This document shows positions 21,316 through 32,786 of a stretch of 64,000 nucleotides of DNA, piece by piece. The translations under genes were made by a program, and so were the position numbers. The number at the start of each line of letters is the position of its first letter. The stretch's first letter is position 1. The notes below the pieces were generated by a model. That model searched no databases, was not told the DNA's origin, and worked only from the letters and a program-made list of their open reading frames with translations. The DNA comes from Tubiluchus corallicola (Eukaryota; Priapulida; Priapulimorpha; Priapulimorphida; Tubiluchidae): the NCBI GenBank assembly GCA_030141605.1, contig JAQGDQ010000887.1, positions 1 through 64,000 of the forward strand. Reading direction: 5' to 3'.

Positions 21316-21697
21316 CTTGGCAAAACTCTTCTTATTAACAGACTAATGTAAGCATATTAAAATTCAAATGAAATACAGGTTTTAGAAGCCTTGGAAACAA
21401 TGTACAATATTCGTACTGCTCGCATTACAAAATCATTGTTCGGCGCTGTGGCGCTATTACGAGTTCATGCTTCCTACTTTTTTCCCAACGGCGCGTTCAG
21501 ACTAGCGAGTTTTCTGTTGCAAGTGTGAAGTGCTTTGCGAGTTACTGTCGGCAAGAATTTGTAAACCATCCGATAGATGCAGCGAGCTGATTTACTGGAC
21601 ACGAACACCTCGGGGAGTTACTCTCGACCTTTCTCGCAGTGAATACAGAAGTGTCAGATCGCGCTTTCTGTCGGAGGGTAACTCGCTCCAAGTTTTG

Positions 21698-21699
<2 letters not shown>

Positions 21700-21774
<75 letters not shown>
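21700..21774. repeat. (CT)n microsatellite
   Basis: An almost pure CT tract with a more degenerate pyrimidine-rich continuation to about 21850. Confidence 0.95.
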
Positions 21775-21777
<3 letters not shown>

Positions 21778-21914
21778 CTCATTGTTCTCTCCCTTCTCCT
21801 TCATACACATCCTCTCTCTCATCTCTCTCGGTCTCTCTCTCTACCCCTCTCTAATTATAAATGTACATAATAATTCGGCGTCTCAATGAAAGAAACTTCT
21901 TAAGACTGACATTA

Positions 21915-21990
21915 CTAAGCAGTCACCCAACAAATCAATTGCCAGGCTCGGCATTGCTTAACTTCTCTAGCCAAGCACACGCGATTACCA
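21915..21990 (-). pseudogene. Decayed 5S rRNA-like fragment
   Basis: On the minus strand GAAGTTAAGCAATGCCGAGCCTGG and TTGGGTGACTGC match the middle of 5S rRNA with many changes. It is a weak remnant of the same class as the other 5S-derived copies. Confidence 0.45.
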
Positions 21991-21999
21991 CATAGGTAT

Positions 22000-23920
22000 T
22001 CTTCTTGCCCAACATGAACAAGTAAGCCCAGTTTCATCCTGCGAAATCCGTATCCTTAGTTTTACCACACTATCCCTTTTCATTAATGGTACACATTGTC
22101 AAGTTTCATCAAGATTAAAACAGTGGTACAAAGTTAGTCTGTCAAAACAAAAGCAGCAGCGTTGAGTAGCAGCAGCGGTAACATCAGCAACAATAACAAT
22201 AAAAACAACAACAACAGCAACAAGATGATGATAACAAGACTAACCAGAACAATAGGTGTACACAATTATATTTCATCCAAAAGATGCATGTATAAAGACT
22301 ACTTAATTATTTACTGTATCAAGTTCGTGATCGTCTAACCATAACCAATCCTATGTCAAGATATTAACTAATTTTAAAATTCACGACGTACCCTTTGGAT
22401 TGAGAAGACATATTGCTGCGCTTAAAAGTCGATGATAAAAATCTGCGTAATTGTCATATACAATACAAACTATCAGCAAAATTTCAGGCAAATATTTCCT
22501 GGAATACAATTTTTGCTGTGAAATCTATGTCGTACAAATGATTTTTATTAAATGAGAGCACAGAAAATATTATTTCACATTCTGACTTTGCAAAAACTAT
22601 AACAACGACAAACTCACTGCAAAATACTCCTCTTTATAGGTCACCCGCAAGCGAGTAACAAAAATGGAAAAGATGACGTCCAAAAAGTTACTTTGTATGC
22701 CATGAAATTGATGAAAATGTAACAAAATAGTATGCAACGAAAATATGATGGTGGATTAAAAAATTTTGCTGTTAGAAATTTGCTATTTTTCCCTAGAACC
22801 TGAATGTAAAAATGAGGTATGTGTTGCACATAGCTGCAATTTTACGAAGGAGATGTTGTGGATTCCTTTATTTGGAAGTTGGGCTGGTTCTAGTCAATTT
22901 GTAACGATGGCCCAGTCAGAGGTTGCACTAGACGCCTTGTCTATTACTCCATTCAAAGTAACTTTGAATGAAGTGCCTGAACTTTGAATGAAAACATACC
23001 AGTGCGCTTGGACTTAGATTTTTGAGAAATTATTTACATACAGTTTGCAAAGATTTTTACACGCTCTTGGGCTCTGTAAGCCGGAATTCAGCATTCAAAG
23101 TCTATTCTAAGATGTCTGTGGCGGGATCTGTGTGTTTAGGCATGTTTGAATATACATGTATATATGTAAACCCTTTCTCAATGACCGCCAGAATCAGTAT
23201 GGCGAATGAAACCACCTAGACTGAGTATCGAACCCAAGCGATCACGATGCGACACATACTGGCGAAACTACTTGGTTATGAATCCACCTCGAAGATATGA
23301 AACGCATTGACACCAACAATTCTTCATACTGGCACTATTAGCTAAAATGTGCGATAGAACGAAATTCACGTTCTAGCAAAAGATATGTATGTTAAAACCA
23401 ACGAAATAATTTCAGTTTGAATGTTTTGAATGTTTGAGAACTGTTGACAAAAGCAGGTGTGTAGTAAAATTCTTGTACGCTGCCATGATTGCTTTCGCAT
23501 TTTTGAGTAGAATTATCTAAAAATCAAATTTGTCTTCGTTTCCAGTAAGAGCGCGTTCCGAAGTTATAAATATATATATATATATATATGCGCTGATTTA
23601 ACGTGAGAAATTATTTAACAAGGCAACTTTTAATCTTTTGCAATCGTAATTAAAACTTTCACACAATGAGCTAGAATCTTGTAACATCATAAAAGACCTA
23701 CGCTGATCACTGTTACAGTAACATGATAGTAGTACTATAGTCAATTAATGAATGTACAAGACATCTACGAAGATGACAGAAGCGATATATATATATATAT
23801 ATATATATATAGGTCTGTCTAGAAATTACTGAACACCAAAATTTACTAGAAAATTCACCACTAGAAACACTGCTACATCTTCGTGATTGAATTGAAATCT
23901 TATCTTGTTGTAGTAGAGTC
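22000..23920. other. Intergenic sequence downstream of the sulfotransferase gene
   Basis: Contains CAA/CAG-rich low-complexity sequence at 22150-22230, (TA)n tracts at 23569-23588 and 23785-23812, and otherwise unassigned AT-rich sequence. Confidence 0.6.
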
Positions 23921-26900
23921 CTAAATTGAGCTAACTCGCGCAATTTCTTTGAAATATTTTTCTTTTAGTAACTGTATGTATTGTAACTGACTCCTGCTTA
24001 ATCTGTCACATAAAGACGGGGTTATTTCTATCCGCTGGCTCCAAAATGATTCTGGGATAATTATTATTGGTGCTGACGAATAATCATTTCTCGCACTTCG
24101 ACTCTGGCACACCCTCGACACTATATTGTTAACAGTTCGAAAGTGCTTGAGTTCTTCCCCAAAATGCCTTTCTTTTGAGATTTTCAACCAAAAGGTTTTG
24201 TTAAAATGCTTAAATAAGGCATGATCAACTTTGCTCCACTTTTTATGTTTTTTTAGTAACGATTTATTGTGGGATGCTGCATCTGTGAATAAATTCTTAG
24301 AACTTTTGTTTTGTGAACGATACAAAATGCTAGAAAGAGGCCAGCACATCAACCTACGCATTAAAATCAATGACTCATCGAAGTAATTGCTGATCATAAC
24401 CAAATCGAATTCTGAATCGATTTTCCTCACGAAAGAGTCGATAATCGATTCGGTTTCGGATTCAAATTTCCCACCACCAAGATCAAAAGACATGAAGTTT
24501 CTATAGTAACTTGTTATTTTAAATTTCTCCCTCCAGCTTTCCGAGTCGTCCATAAACAAAGCCGTGGCTTCTGAGAAATCGTCGGTGACGTTCAATCGTT
24601 GGAAGTGATCAAGGAGCTTGAAATAATTCAATGCAGACATGAACTGACTAAATGGTTCCCGGATCGCGGTCACGTACTTTGTATCGGCTGCCAAGAGGTC
24701 GTCAAAGATCTCCCGGTTGTACAACGCATGCAGAGCGATCATATCAAATGTTTCTCTACCGCCGAGGAGCGGAAGATAATGTCTTTCCTTCATCTGATTA
24801 GGCCACCCTAGATTCCATTCATCAGTTGGAAGTACACTAGTCAGATTCCATTCGTCAGCAAACCTCTGAAATGAAAAAAAAACATCAGAAACCAGCAATT
24901 TTAAAGGAGAATACCCTAATATTTCAAACTTTAATTTACACTGGAGGGTCGGCCACAGGAGCCCATTAGGAGGTCTTTAGTATTTCGCGGATGTAAGGCA
25001 ATTGGAACAAATTTGCGAAGCCACAGATTCACGAGATATATAAAATTTTGGAGATAAAAATAAGTTCATTATAGACTTTTAATCTCGAGGATACATTGAG
25101 ATGTGCAGTTAAAATGTACACGAGTAAACTGACCAAATTCAATATTTAATAGAATACGATAAAAGCTACAAGTGAGCAAACGAAGTGTGCACTTTGTCTT
25201 TTAAAAAGTAAGCATTTTAATATGACAAAAGTGCAACAAAGCATAAAAGTGACGTACATTAATGAACTGAAAATAGCAAGGGATAGGTTGCTTGTAAACT
25301 ATGTAAAAGTCTATGTTGAGTTTATGAACACATCAGAATGGGAAACACAGAATATAAATTTAAATAGGTAAAAAAGAAATATAGTGCATCAGCGTGTTTT
25401 ATTTAAAACTAACTACAAAGATCAGCCAACCATGTCAGCGAAGTTATACTAATAGACTGAAAATCATTTAAAAGTGTTGCTTTAAGTTACTTGGCCACCA
25501 AGCTAAAGCAGCCTTAAGCAGGAATGGTTTCTGAATATCAAGTAGCAAAATTGGCACACAAAACCGATACAGCTATTTTTGCAAGATAACTAAAAAAACA
25601 GGCAGCCATTTACAATTCAGTGACGTTTGTGTATCCTTATTTTACGAATTTTGGTTGTTTTGCAGTCCCAATGATGTTAATTGGCTTTTCCCGGAAAATC
25701 TTACCAATATGACATTGCCAACTCGTGTTTCGTGGATATTAATTCACTCACGTTTTCAAGCTTAGTCTTCCTTGCGTCATTTTCAAGACAAACTAGTTTT
25801 TGTAATAAAAATGTTGCTGTCAGCTAGTACAATTACTACAGTTTGTGTCTTGAAATTTTAAGAGGTACACAGACACGTGCTCTGGTATAGTTATAATTAA
25901 AAAATTCGATAGTTTTTTTATTTGATTCGTATGCTGCCTCATTCTACTATAATAATAATTCACGATAATAAAGCCCCATTCTACACGCGTGACACTAATA
26001 AAATTACTTAAACGTGTCTCACCATCAGTATGCAAGAGATCGTATCACTGGCGCATTTGTGTACTTTGACAAAGGCAAAATGATGCGTCTCACTGCAAAT
26101 CCTTGGCTTCTTCGAATCTTCGAATTTCACCCTGCGGATAACGTAAACATTTTAACTGGATATACAGCGAACTATTTGAACCCATTTAGCCAGAAATCGT
26201 TTGTTTATACAAGTGTTAACTTTTAAGCTAGCAGAATTAACCAGAGCAAAACCGACATAGCGCTGATTAGGAACATAATTACTTGTTATAATTGGAGGGC
26301 TTCACTTAACATTTTCGTCACGCATGCATCTGACGCGTACACTCCATTTCTAAGCCGAATAATGTTTGTTAAGAAATTGTGTGTAATCAAGGCATGGGCT
26401 GCTCCTACCTGTCAGATTATTGTCAGTGTCAATTGCTAAGGCTTATGTAACGAAGGGGTCATGATGTAACAATTTTAAGTCATTTTGTAATAATCATTCA
26501 AATAATGAATTGGGCAAAGCGAACTAGCGTATTCCTGGTCTTTTTGAGACTTATCGTGGTCTGCATTCTGCTGTAGTTATTGGACTCGGTCAATAATTCT
26601 GTCTTACACGTGGGTCTGGCTTTAGCTCAGTATTGTTTGGCCTGTCTGAGGTATGATTTGCTACAGTTAAGATCTGACCTGTTAAAGGTCTGGCCTAGCT
26701 GAAATTAGTCTGACAGATGTACCTAAGCAAGTAAGTATCTCCACACTGGACCTATCTCTAGATAGAATCCCAACTAGAGTGCAACTTTTATACCTGTGGT
26801 TAGGTTTTCTGCAAAAAAGTAGTGCCCTATGTAAGCCTTCTACATAGTAGTGCATCATATTTATTACATAATGATTACTACGCAGTGACGCAAAAAAATG

Positions 26901-28140
26901 TTACATACTTAATGACGTAAAATTTGTTACGTAAAACGATTTTTGTTACTTAATGAGTCATAACAGCATTATTATACAGGAGCTTGGATAACTATATAGT
27001 GACAATACATTTCAACAGACTGGCTATGAGAAGCTGTAAAGTGGTGCTCATCACTTTCATAGCGTACACATGGTCACTTTATCAAGACGTGAACGAACTC
27101 TGACCAACGTTATTGTTTCACCAGAAGACACAACGAAAGTGTATCATGAGAAAATTACTCCAGTTTAATGTTGGCGTGATCTTGTTTTCACCATGGATTG
27201 TTGTGTGTACAGTACACACAGTATTCACGTCGATGTCACACGATCACGATGATTTCATCGTGAAACAGCAATGGTGTGTATCCGTATCCACGCATCCAGA
27301 TTGTGCGGCCATGGTGCATTTCATCCCGTGACGGATTGTTCGGAATGTGCGAAAGCTGCAGTACAAAAACAGTTGTGCACTGCCACATGAGACGTGCATT
27401 CTACAACCACTTCTGACGAACCGTGTGATTTACCGGATTGTCCGCATGATCCGCACAGTTTATTGCGACAGAAATCGCGTGCAAGCGCATACGCCCTTAC
27501 AGTCGGTAACTTACATATTGCAACTCGAATTCCAAGCCATACTGTACGTACAATGTACGTACGTTCTGCAGCTAAATGTTTTAATTTCTTTTACAATAAA
27601 TATTATAGCAAGCGATTTGTTCTTAAAAATTCTTGACAATCTCATTACAGGATTGTGGAAACTGAGTATCAAATGATACTTTTAACGAACAAATAAGCGT
27701 TTATAAAGGCCAAGTAAAATTTTAACTTTGTCTTGTAATTTTTATCGAAGATTTACATTTTACTTTCCAGGCCAGGCGCTTTCAACCAATTTCTGCGCTA
27801 ATTGTTATACCTTTTGGCTGGAAAACAGTTGCGAAAAAAAAGATTTAAAAGAAACTGCTGTGTTAATACAACAACACAATACAGCTTTTACTATATGAAC
27901 GCTTTTACGTTTCCACGTTTTCAAATCAATTATAAGATTTAATCAATAACTTGCTTCTTTAGAACTTTAGATCTACAGGCCAAACTATTCATACCTGATA
28001 ATGTTGTTATTATTGTAAACAGAAGGTTGATACACAATCAGCGTCGCTGGTTCCCGTTGAAATTTAAGCAAAAGTGAACAGAAAATACCACAAACGAAAC
28101 AAGCGATCAAAAACGTTCTGACCTTACAGTCGGGCTTCAT
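23921..28140 (-). CDS. Galactose-3-O-sulfotransferase-like protein, complete, three exons
   Basis: Exon 1 (28140-27995) starts MKPDCKVR and has a hydrophobic segment, TFLIACFVCGIFCSLLL, giving a type II Golgi signal anchor. Exon 2 (26131-26023) carries FAFVKVHKCASDTISCIL, matching the 5'-phosphosulfate (PAPS) loop FLKTHKTASST of Gal3ST enzymes. Exon 3 (24865-23921) carries FADEWNLTSVLP, TAIREPFSQFMSALNYF (3'-phosphate region) and SNYFDESLILMRRLMCW. Donors AG|GTATGA and ATG|GTGAGA and acceptors CCGCAG and TTTCAG join in phases 2 and 0, giving 399 residues, the usual family length. The enzyme is expected to sulfate C3 of terminal galactose on glycolipids or glycans in the Golgi lumen. In the PAPS loop the common T-A/G-S-S-T reads C-A-S-D-T, so activity is not certain. 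Intron 1 holds a possible + strand gene remnant. Confidence 0.92.
27146..27640 (+). pseudogene. Cysteine-containing ORF series with frame breaks, in sulfotransferase intron
   Basis: An ATG at 27146 opens MRKLLQFNVGVILFSPWIVV, a signal-peptide-like start, then a Cys/His-containing stretch to a stop at 27329. The neighbouring frame continues with HPVTDCSECAKAAVQKQ, then a TGA near 27388, then EPCDLPDCPHDPHSLLRQ and onward to 27636. The broken frames all look compositionally coding, which suggests a decayed secreted-protein gene or sequence errors. No family is recognised. It runs antisense to the host gene. Confidence 0.3.
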
Positions 28141-28343
28141 TGCTATATTGCGAAAGTTCACGCTCGAGAAACACTTGAAATGACAAGCAGTACTGGCTCA
28201 CACTTCAAATGATACAATGCTAATTTATATGGCAAACCAGTGTGCTACAAAACCCATTAGACAAGCTGTTACACTTCATTTTCACATTTACGAATTCGCA
28301 TTTGTAAGGCCCACATTCAATACTAGAGCTGTATTGACTGATT

Positions 28344-28604
28344 GGCATCCTTCTGTCTCGGAAGACAATGGAGTGTGCGCCAAGATCACACTGATCACAT
28401 TGATGGAGCTGCAGCGTCGACTGTGGCTGAGCAGTGCGATCCTTGAACGTCTCCAGGTTGGTTTGCAGGAACTATGGGAGTCAGTGAGCATGCTGCACTG
28501 GTCCGCCTTCGGTCACCCATCCAAGTACTAATCAGGCTCTACGTTGCTTAATTTCGGTGATCAGACCAGAACCGGTATTTTCAGCGTGATTTGGCCGTAG
28601 TCTA
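28344..28604 (-). mobile_element. 5S-rRNA-derived SINE, copy 2
   Basis: On the minus strand 28604-28510 is a truncated 5S-like head (GATCACCGAAATTAAGCAAC, TACTTGGATGGGTGACCG). It is joined to a body sharing CTTCCGAGACAGAAGGATGCC and GCATGCTCACTGACTCC with copy 1. About 110 bp present in copy 1 between head and body is absent here, so the head-body junction differs between members. It sits about 200 bp upstream of the sulfotransferase start codon. Confidence 0.8.
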
Positions 28605-28609
28605 GATAG

Positions 28610-30250
28610 AGCTGATGCAGAGCTGATGTAGAGCTGTATACATCATTATATACACGTATATTAAACAGAACTACCTTAGAGCAAAGGCTGACTAATGATG
28701 TTCCTGTCATGTTTACACCACTAGCAAGATGTAATACAGGCAAATGTTTTTCCTACTCATTTTTAAGCTCGTACTAGTGCAATACGGAAAGCCAGGTTCC
28801 AGTTAACCAAACACGACTTTTTAAATAATGAATGTGCCCCGGCACGTGGCATACACATTGAACCTCGAAATTCGCGAGTTGTAATACAAACAACTGAACA
28901 CTGCCAATTGCTGCGAATCCTGCAAATTGGGTACGTCCTTTCGGGAGGACGTGTTGATGAATATGTTACTGATATATTGGCTTCTCAAGCTATTTAGATC
29001 TTTGTCTAAATGAAATGCTTACATGCATCGTAAACAAGTATGAATCCCTGTGTATGTGTACGTGAATTCCACGCATAGCATTAAAACTGATATTAAAGCA
29101 GCAAGTTAATTTTTTATACAGTTCGGCACAGTCGCTGTATTAACATCAGGGCCTGTTTAATGTATATTTTTGTGACAGGATGGACGTTTGGTTAAGTGCC
29201 AGAGATTAACTTTAGTCAATAAGCACGCGCTATGACCACCCCGCTATTCCTCTTACCTCCAAGTCATGTGCAGAAACTCAGTTTTAACAATCACTGTAAT
29301 GACTGTTAACACAGTTTCTACATTATAATGTGAATATCGTTTTGTAGGCTTAATTGTAATAAAATGTTAAATATCCATTGGCTTGGCAAAGCTTTTCATT
29401 TGACAGTTTAATTGAACATTTCCCTGTTATTTTTCTGAGATGAGTTAACAACCGTCATCGTCAGTACCTTTGTTTCTCTAATAACAGCAAAATAGAGATT
29501 TTGAGTTCGTTCATACTGAAACTTTATTGAGTACCAAAATTATTTAGTTTTATATCAATGATGACAAATAAGGATATTGTTGGCTACTGACATTTAGCTG
29601 CAAACTAATAGGTGCGTAATTAGTAAGTCAATGAGTCATGTGTCATGCAAAACTTTCGCCCGCGACGTTAAAATTTAAAACCCTGACTCAAAAAAATGAA
29701 ACACTGACGCAGTTCGTTCTGATTCGTCGAACCCTCACAAATTGTCTTCTAACAAAATAATCAGGGCCCGGTTTCACAAAGCTGTCACTAAGTTAACGAC
29801 GTCGTTATTATCGGATAATAACTATAATGAATTTACTCGTATGGGCCTGTATGTTGTCATAAAGCTTATAAAATGGTCCTTTCAGTAATCGCAGGCCAGT
29901 TATTAGATAAACCCAATATTTCCAGTGTCTATTTACCTTTTTTTACGAATTAATAATACATGCATATACTTAACCTCTTTAATCTCCGTAGAGCCAGTTG
30001 CGTATCTGCGCACTCGATTTTGGTAAACCAGAAAAATTGCTGCAAATTTCATTTGCACAACGTTTAATTACAATATGTACAACACCGTGTTAATTATGTT
30101 CGGTAATAGCAAAATAAAAAGTTTTTTTGGCTAAGTATAATCAAGTGGTGATCAAGCAAAAACCATTTGTATGTGCAAAAAATCAAGATGGTGCAAAAAA
30201 TCAATCACAATAGTTTCTGAATTGAAAATATGTGGTGAAGGTCAGCACTG
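28610..30250. other. Intergenic sequence
   Basis: Holds a compact hairpin ACGTCCTTTCGGGAGGACGT near 28933 and a GGGCCCGGTTTCACAAAGC motif near 29764 followed by GTTAACGACGTCGTTATTA. Otherwise nothing is recognised. Confidence 0.4.
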
Positions 30251-30463
30251 TCATGGTTGTTGGACAATCGTTATCTTCCTTTTCTTCTCTAGGCAGCAAC
30301 AATAAATCCACACAAGAATCCATGGAAAGAATAATATGGTGATGATACAATGAAGGCAGTGGTTGACTCCAGGCTGTTGAGTGGTGATCACAGTTGTTCT
30401 TGATGGCTGAATGGGCTGAGTTATGATCTCTCCAGCTGGTTGATGTCCTTTATGATGACCCAT
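30251..30463 (-). CDS. Small single-pass membrane protein, paralog A
   Basis: A 70-residue protein. A hydrophilic Pro/Gln/Thr-rich N-terminus leads to TTVITTQQPGVNHCLHC, a hydrophobic helix IITILFFPWILVWIY, then CCC and a basic tail EKKRK. It is paralogous to 48376-48576: the core NHCLHCI-x2-I-x-FFPWI-x-VWIYCCC is identical except at a few positions, and the nucleotide differences fall mostly at third codon positions, so it is under coding constraint. The CCC next to the membrane could be palmitoylated (inference). An acceptor CATTTTCAG at 30494, 30 bp before the ATG, implies a 5' UTR intron. The topology recalls small LITAF/BRI3-like membrane proteins, but I cannot assign a family. Confidence 0.75.
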   Translation of the reverse strand: MGHHKGHQPAGEIITQPIQPSRTTVITTQQPGVNHCLHCIITILFFPWILVWIYCCCLEKKRKITIVQQP

Positions 30464-30493
30464 GTTCGGACTTTGTTAATTATTGACTAATAC

Positions 30494-31500
30494 CTGAAAA
30501 TGTTTATTTCAGTGAGTAGACTATCTAGTCACTGTACTTACAATAATTTTTTTCATATTTATGTAATCATCGCTTCAATTTATAGCATTTTACGTCTAGT
30601 TATAATTATTAACAAGAGAAACATTTCAGATGTTGATTATCTAAGTATTTTACACAATTTGACGTTTGTGGGTGATGCTTGTACATAGTCTAAATACACC
30701 AGAAGCAATTTCCTTATCATCAATACAAACCACTAAAAAATATTCATACTACGATGCATCACTAAAATTATGATAGGAAAAGAAAAATCTTAATATTTTA
30801 AAATGTTCGCGCCAACTGATAAAACGTCACTGTATCACCGTGTGCACAACTGGCTCGCCAAAAACACATTATTGATATTATTGACAACAGGCTACAAAGT
30901 ACTTTACATTTTTGCTTAGTTATCGAAAAGTATGCTATGATTATTTTTACAAACTTTAGACAGTGTTATCTCAACTTGTTTCGCAGATAAGCTGCGCATA
31001 ACTTCGTAGTTGTACTTCGTAAAGAATTGTACTTCGTAAAGGCTTATTTTAAATTTTTGGTCCCCTTTTATAATTTGGGGCCTTCATAGAGCACACCAAC
31101 GTGCTATAGCTAAACCAGATATTTCAGTCCTAAGTCTACAGGACTAATGTTCCGAAAGCTCCTCCAATTCTCAACAATTGAATTTCATATTAAGCCTGCT
31201 CTGTATTAGGTACCCTATCTACATGACGCTGATGACATTAAAAATATAAAAAAGATTTGTTATTAGTTACAGTAAATTTCACATATTATGACCACTAGTG
31301 CCAAATTGTCTGTAGATTCTGGAAAAAGATCCACAAGTTTGCATCCATAACATAAAAAATAAATAAACCGATCAAATAAATATATATAACATACTTGTAA
31401 TAATTATTTTTGAACAATTAAGCAAAAATGTCAAGAAATGAAAAGTATAATGCGCATTTGATATGAACAAATGCATTTTGTTGCAAATGTGCTGAAAAAC
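30494..31500. other. Likely 5' UTR intron of paralog A
   Basis: AT-rich sequence without recognised features. It continues into the transposon-filled region up to about 40.5 kb if the distal promoter candidate is right. Confidence 0.35.
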
Positions 31501-31509
31501 GCATTTGTT

Positions 31510-31803
31510 ACTTTCCCATGTGCATATCTTCCAGATTTAATGCTGGTTGAAAGAAATCTTGCACGTGTTGGCATGAACTGCCAACATTTCGTGGAGTGAT
31601 GGATCCAATGGCTTCATCAGTCACTCTCTCTACATAAGCAAGTCACAGAATTTATAAGTCGCTGCTCTTCAAGTTGTGGAGGATGTACCTGTAGAACTCT
31701 CATGTGGGTTTTGCTTCACGGCTGATGTTAGTTTACTCCATTTTTTCTCAGTAGGATTGAGCATAGGCGAGTAAGAGGCAAGGCGAACGAAAATTATAAG
31801 CCC
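31510..31803 (-). pseudogene. Tc1/mariner-like transposase remnant, C-terminal part
   Basis: The minus strand reads LASYSPMLNPTEKKWSKL at 31782-31738, the conserved end of the Tc1/mariner-type DDE domain (YSP-x-LNP-x-E-x2-W, with the catalytic E). It is followed by a decayed tail with stops. The other half lies beyond the BEL element at 39237-39700. Short 5-bp copies of AGCCC flank the insertion, so this was one gene before the retrotransposon landed. Confidence 0.8.
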
Positions 31804-32102
31804 TGTTGTGAACTTGAATAAGTCCACAAGTCTCTAGTAATATTAATGTCTTCAAACCAAATAATTGGCACTACTTTTTCCCAAGTTTTGACTGGTGGAA
31901 GAATACTCGTTTGAGTAAAACTTTTTTTCAGACCAGTTTTGAGTCAGGTGTGGCTTTAGCTCTAGGAAAAACGGTTGTGTTACTGATTCTATAAAAACAT
32001 ATGAAATTAAAATTTATAGAAATTTAATTTTGAGTTAAGGTGTTTTGTGATTTAGTTTTAAACTAGTATACTGAAATTCCGTGAAAAGAGAAATTCACGA
32101 CA
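31804..32102 (+). repeat. BEL 5' LTR
   Basis: 299 bp, TG...CA ends. Nearly identical to 38934-39231. Confidence 0.96.
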
Positions 32103-32120
32103 TGGAGGCACCACCCGGAT
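32103..32120 (+). promoter_or_regulatory. BEL primer-binding site
   Basis: TGGAGGCACCACCCGGAT begins directly after the LTR. Its complement ends GCCTCCA, so the primer is a tRNA with discriminator U, which would suit tRNA-Thr (inference). Confidence 0.65.
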
Positions 32121-32786
32121 AGATTGTTTACACGGATGAAAAGAAAACCGTAAGTTGGATCTGCCATTTACCTTTTCGGCTCGACCTAGATTTATCTGAT
32201 AAATTTACTTCTACAAGTCTAGTGGCTTCGCACCGTATAAACTGTAATGCTTACCGTCTATTTAACTGCATGAGCAGAAAATGCTATGGTTTTAAAAGGC
32301 AAGTTCAAAAATTCAGATTTGTATTGGAATGAAGTGAAACGTACATGACTGTAGAAAAAGCGAAAATAGTAGCTGTCTAAATTACCGGAAGTGGAGACAT
32401 TACAAATTGTGTTAAAAACTGGAAATGAACTGAATAGAAATTGTTGGAAAACAGGGCTGTTCCCGCTAATAAATATTAATCACGGGCAAGTGAAAACAAA
32501 TTGAAAGATACATCGGCACTTTCGCCTGTGAAGATTTTATATAGAAACATTGCAGAACACTGGAAAATATATGTGAAAAAGCTGAGGAAGTCACAGCAAA
32601 ATACAACCGGTTAGACAGGCTGTTCCTGTACATCAAATCTGACCTAAAATGCGGAATAATTAAAAGACTGATCCTATATGTAAATTAATTCCGCAAAAAT
32701 ATTCTTGAAAAAATCAAATGACATCCTGAAAACCAAATTTTGGGAAAAACGGAGAACGGAAAAATAGTTAAAAAATTCAAAAGATC

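Noticed and set aside
23225-23290. tRNA gene or tRNA-derived SINE on the minus strand
   Set aside because: A B-box-like GGTTCGATACTC is present, but no cloverleaf or A box could be drawn at the right distance.
28933-28952. Rho-independent-type terminator hairpin
   Set aside because: It is a good stem-loop but lies in an animal intergenic region without a T-run or linked gene. It is mentioned only as a hairpin.
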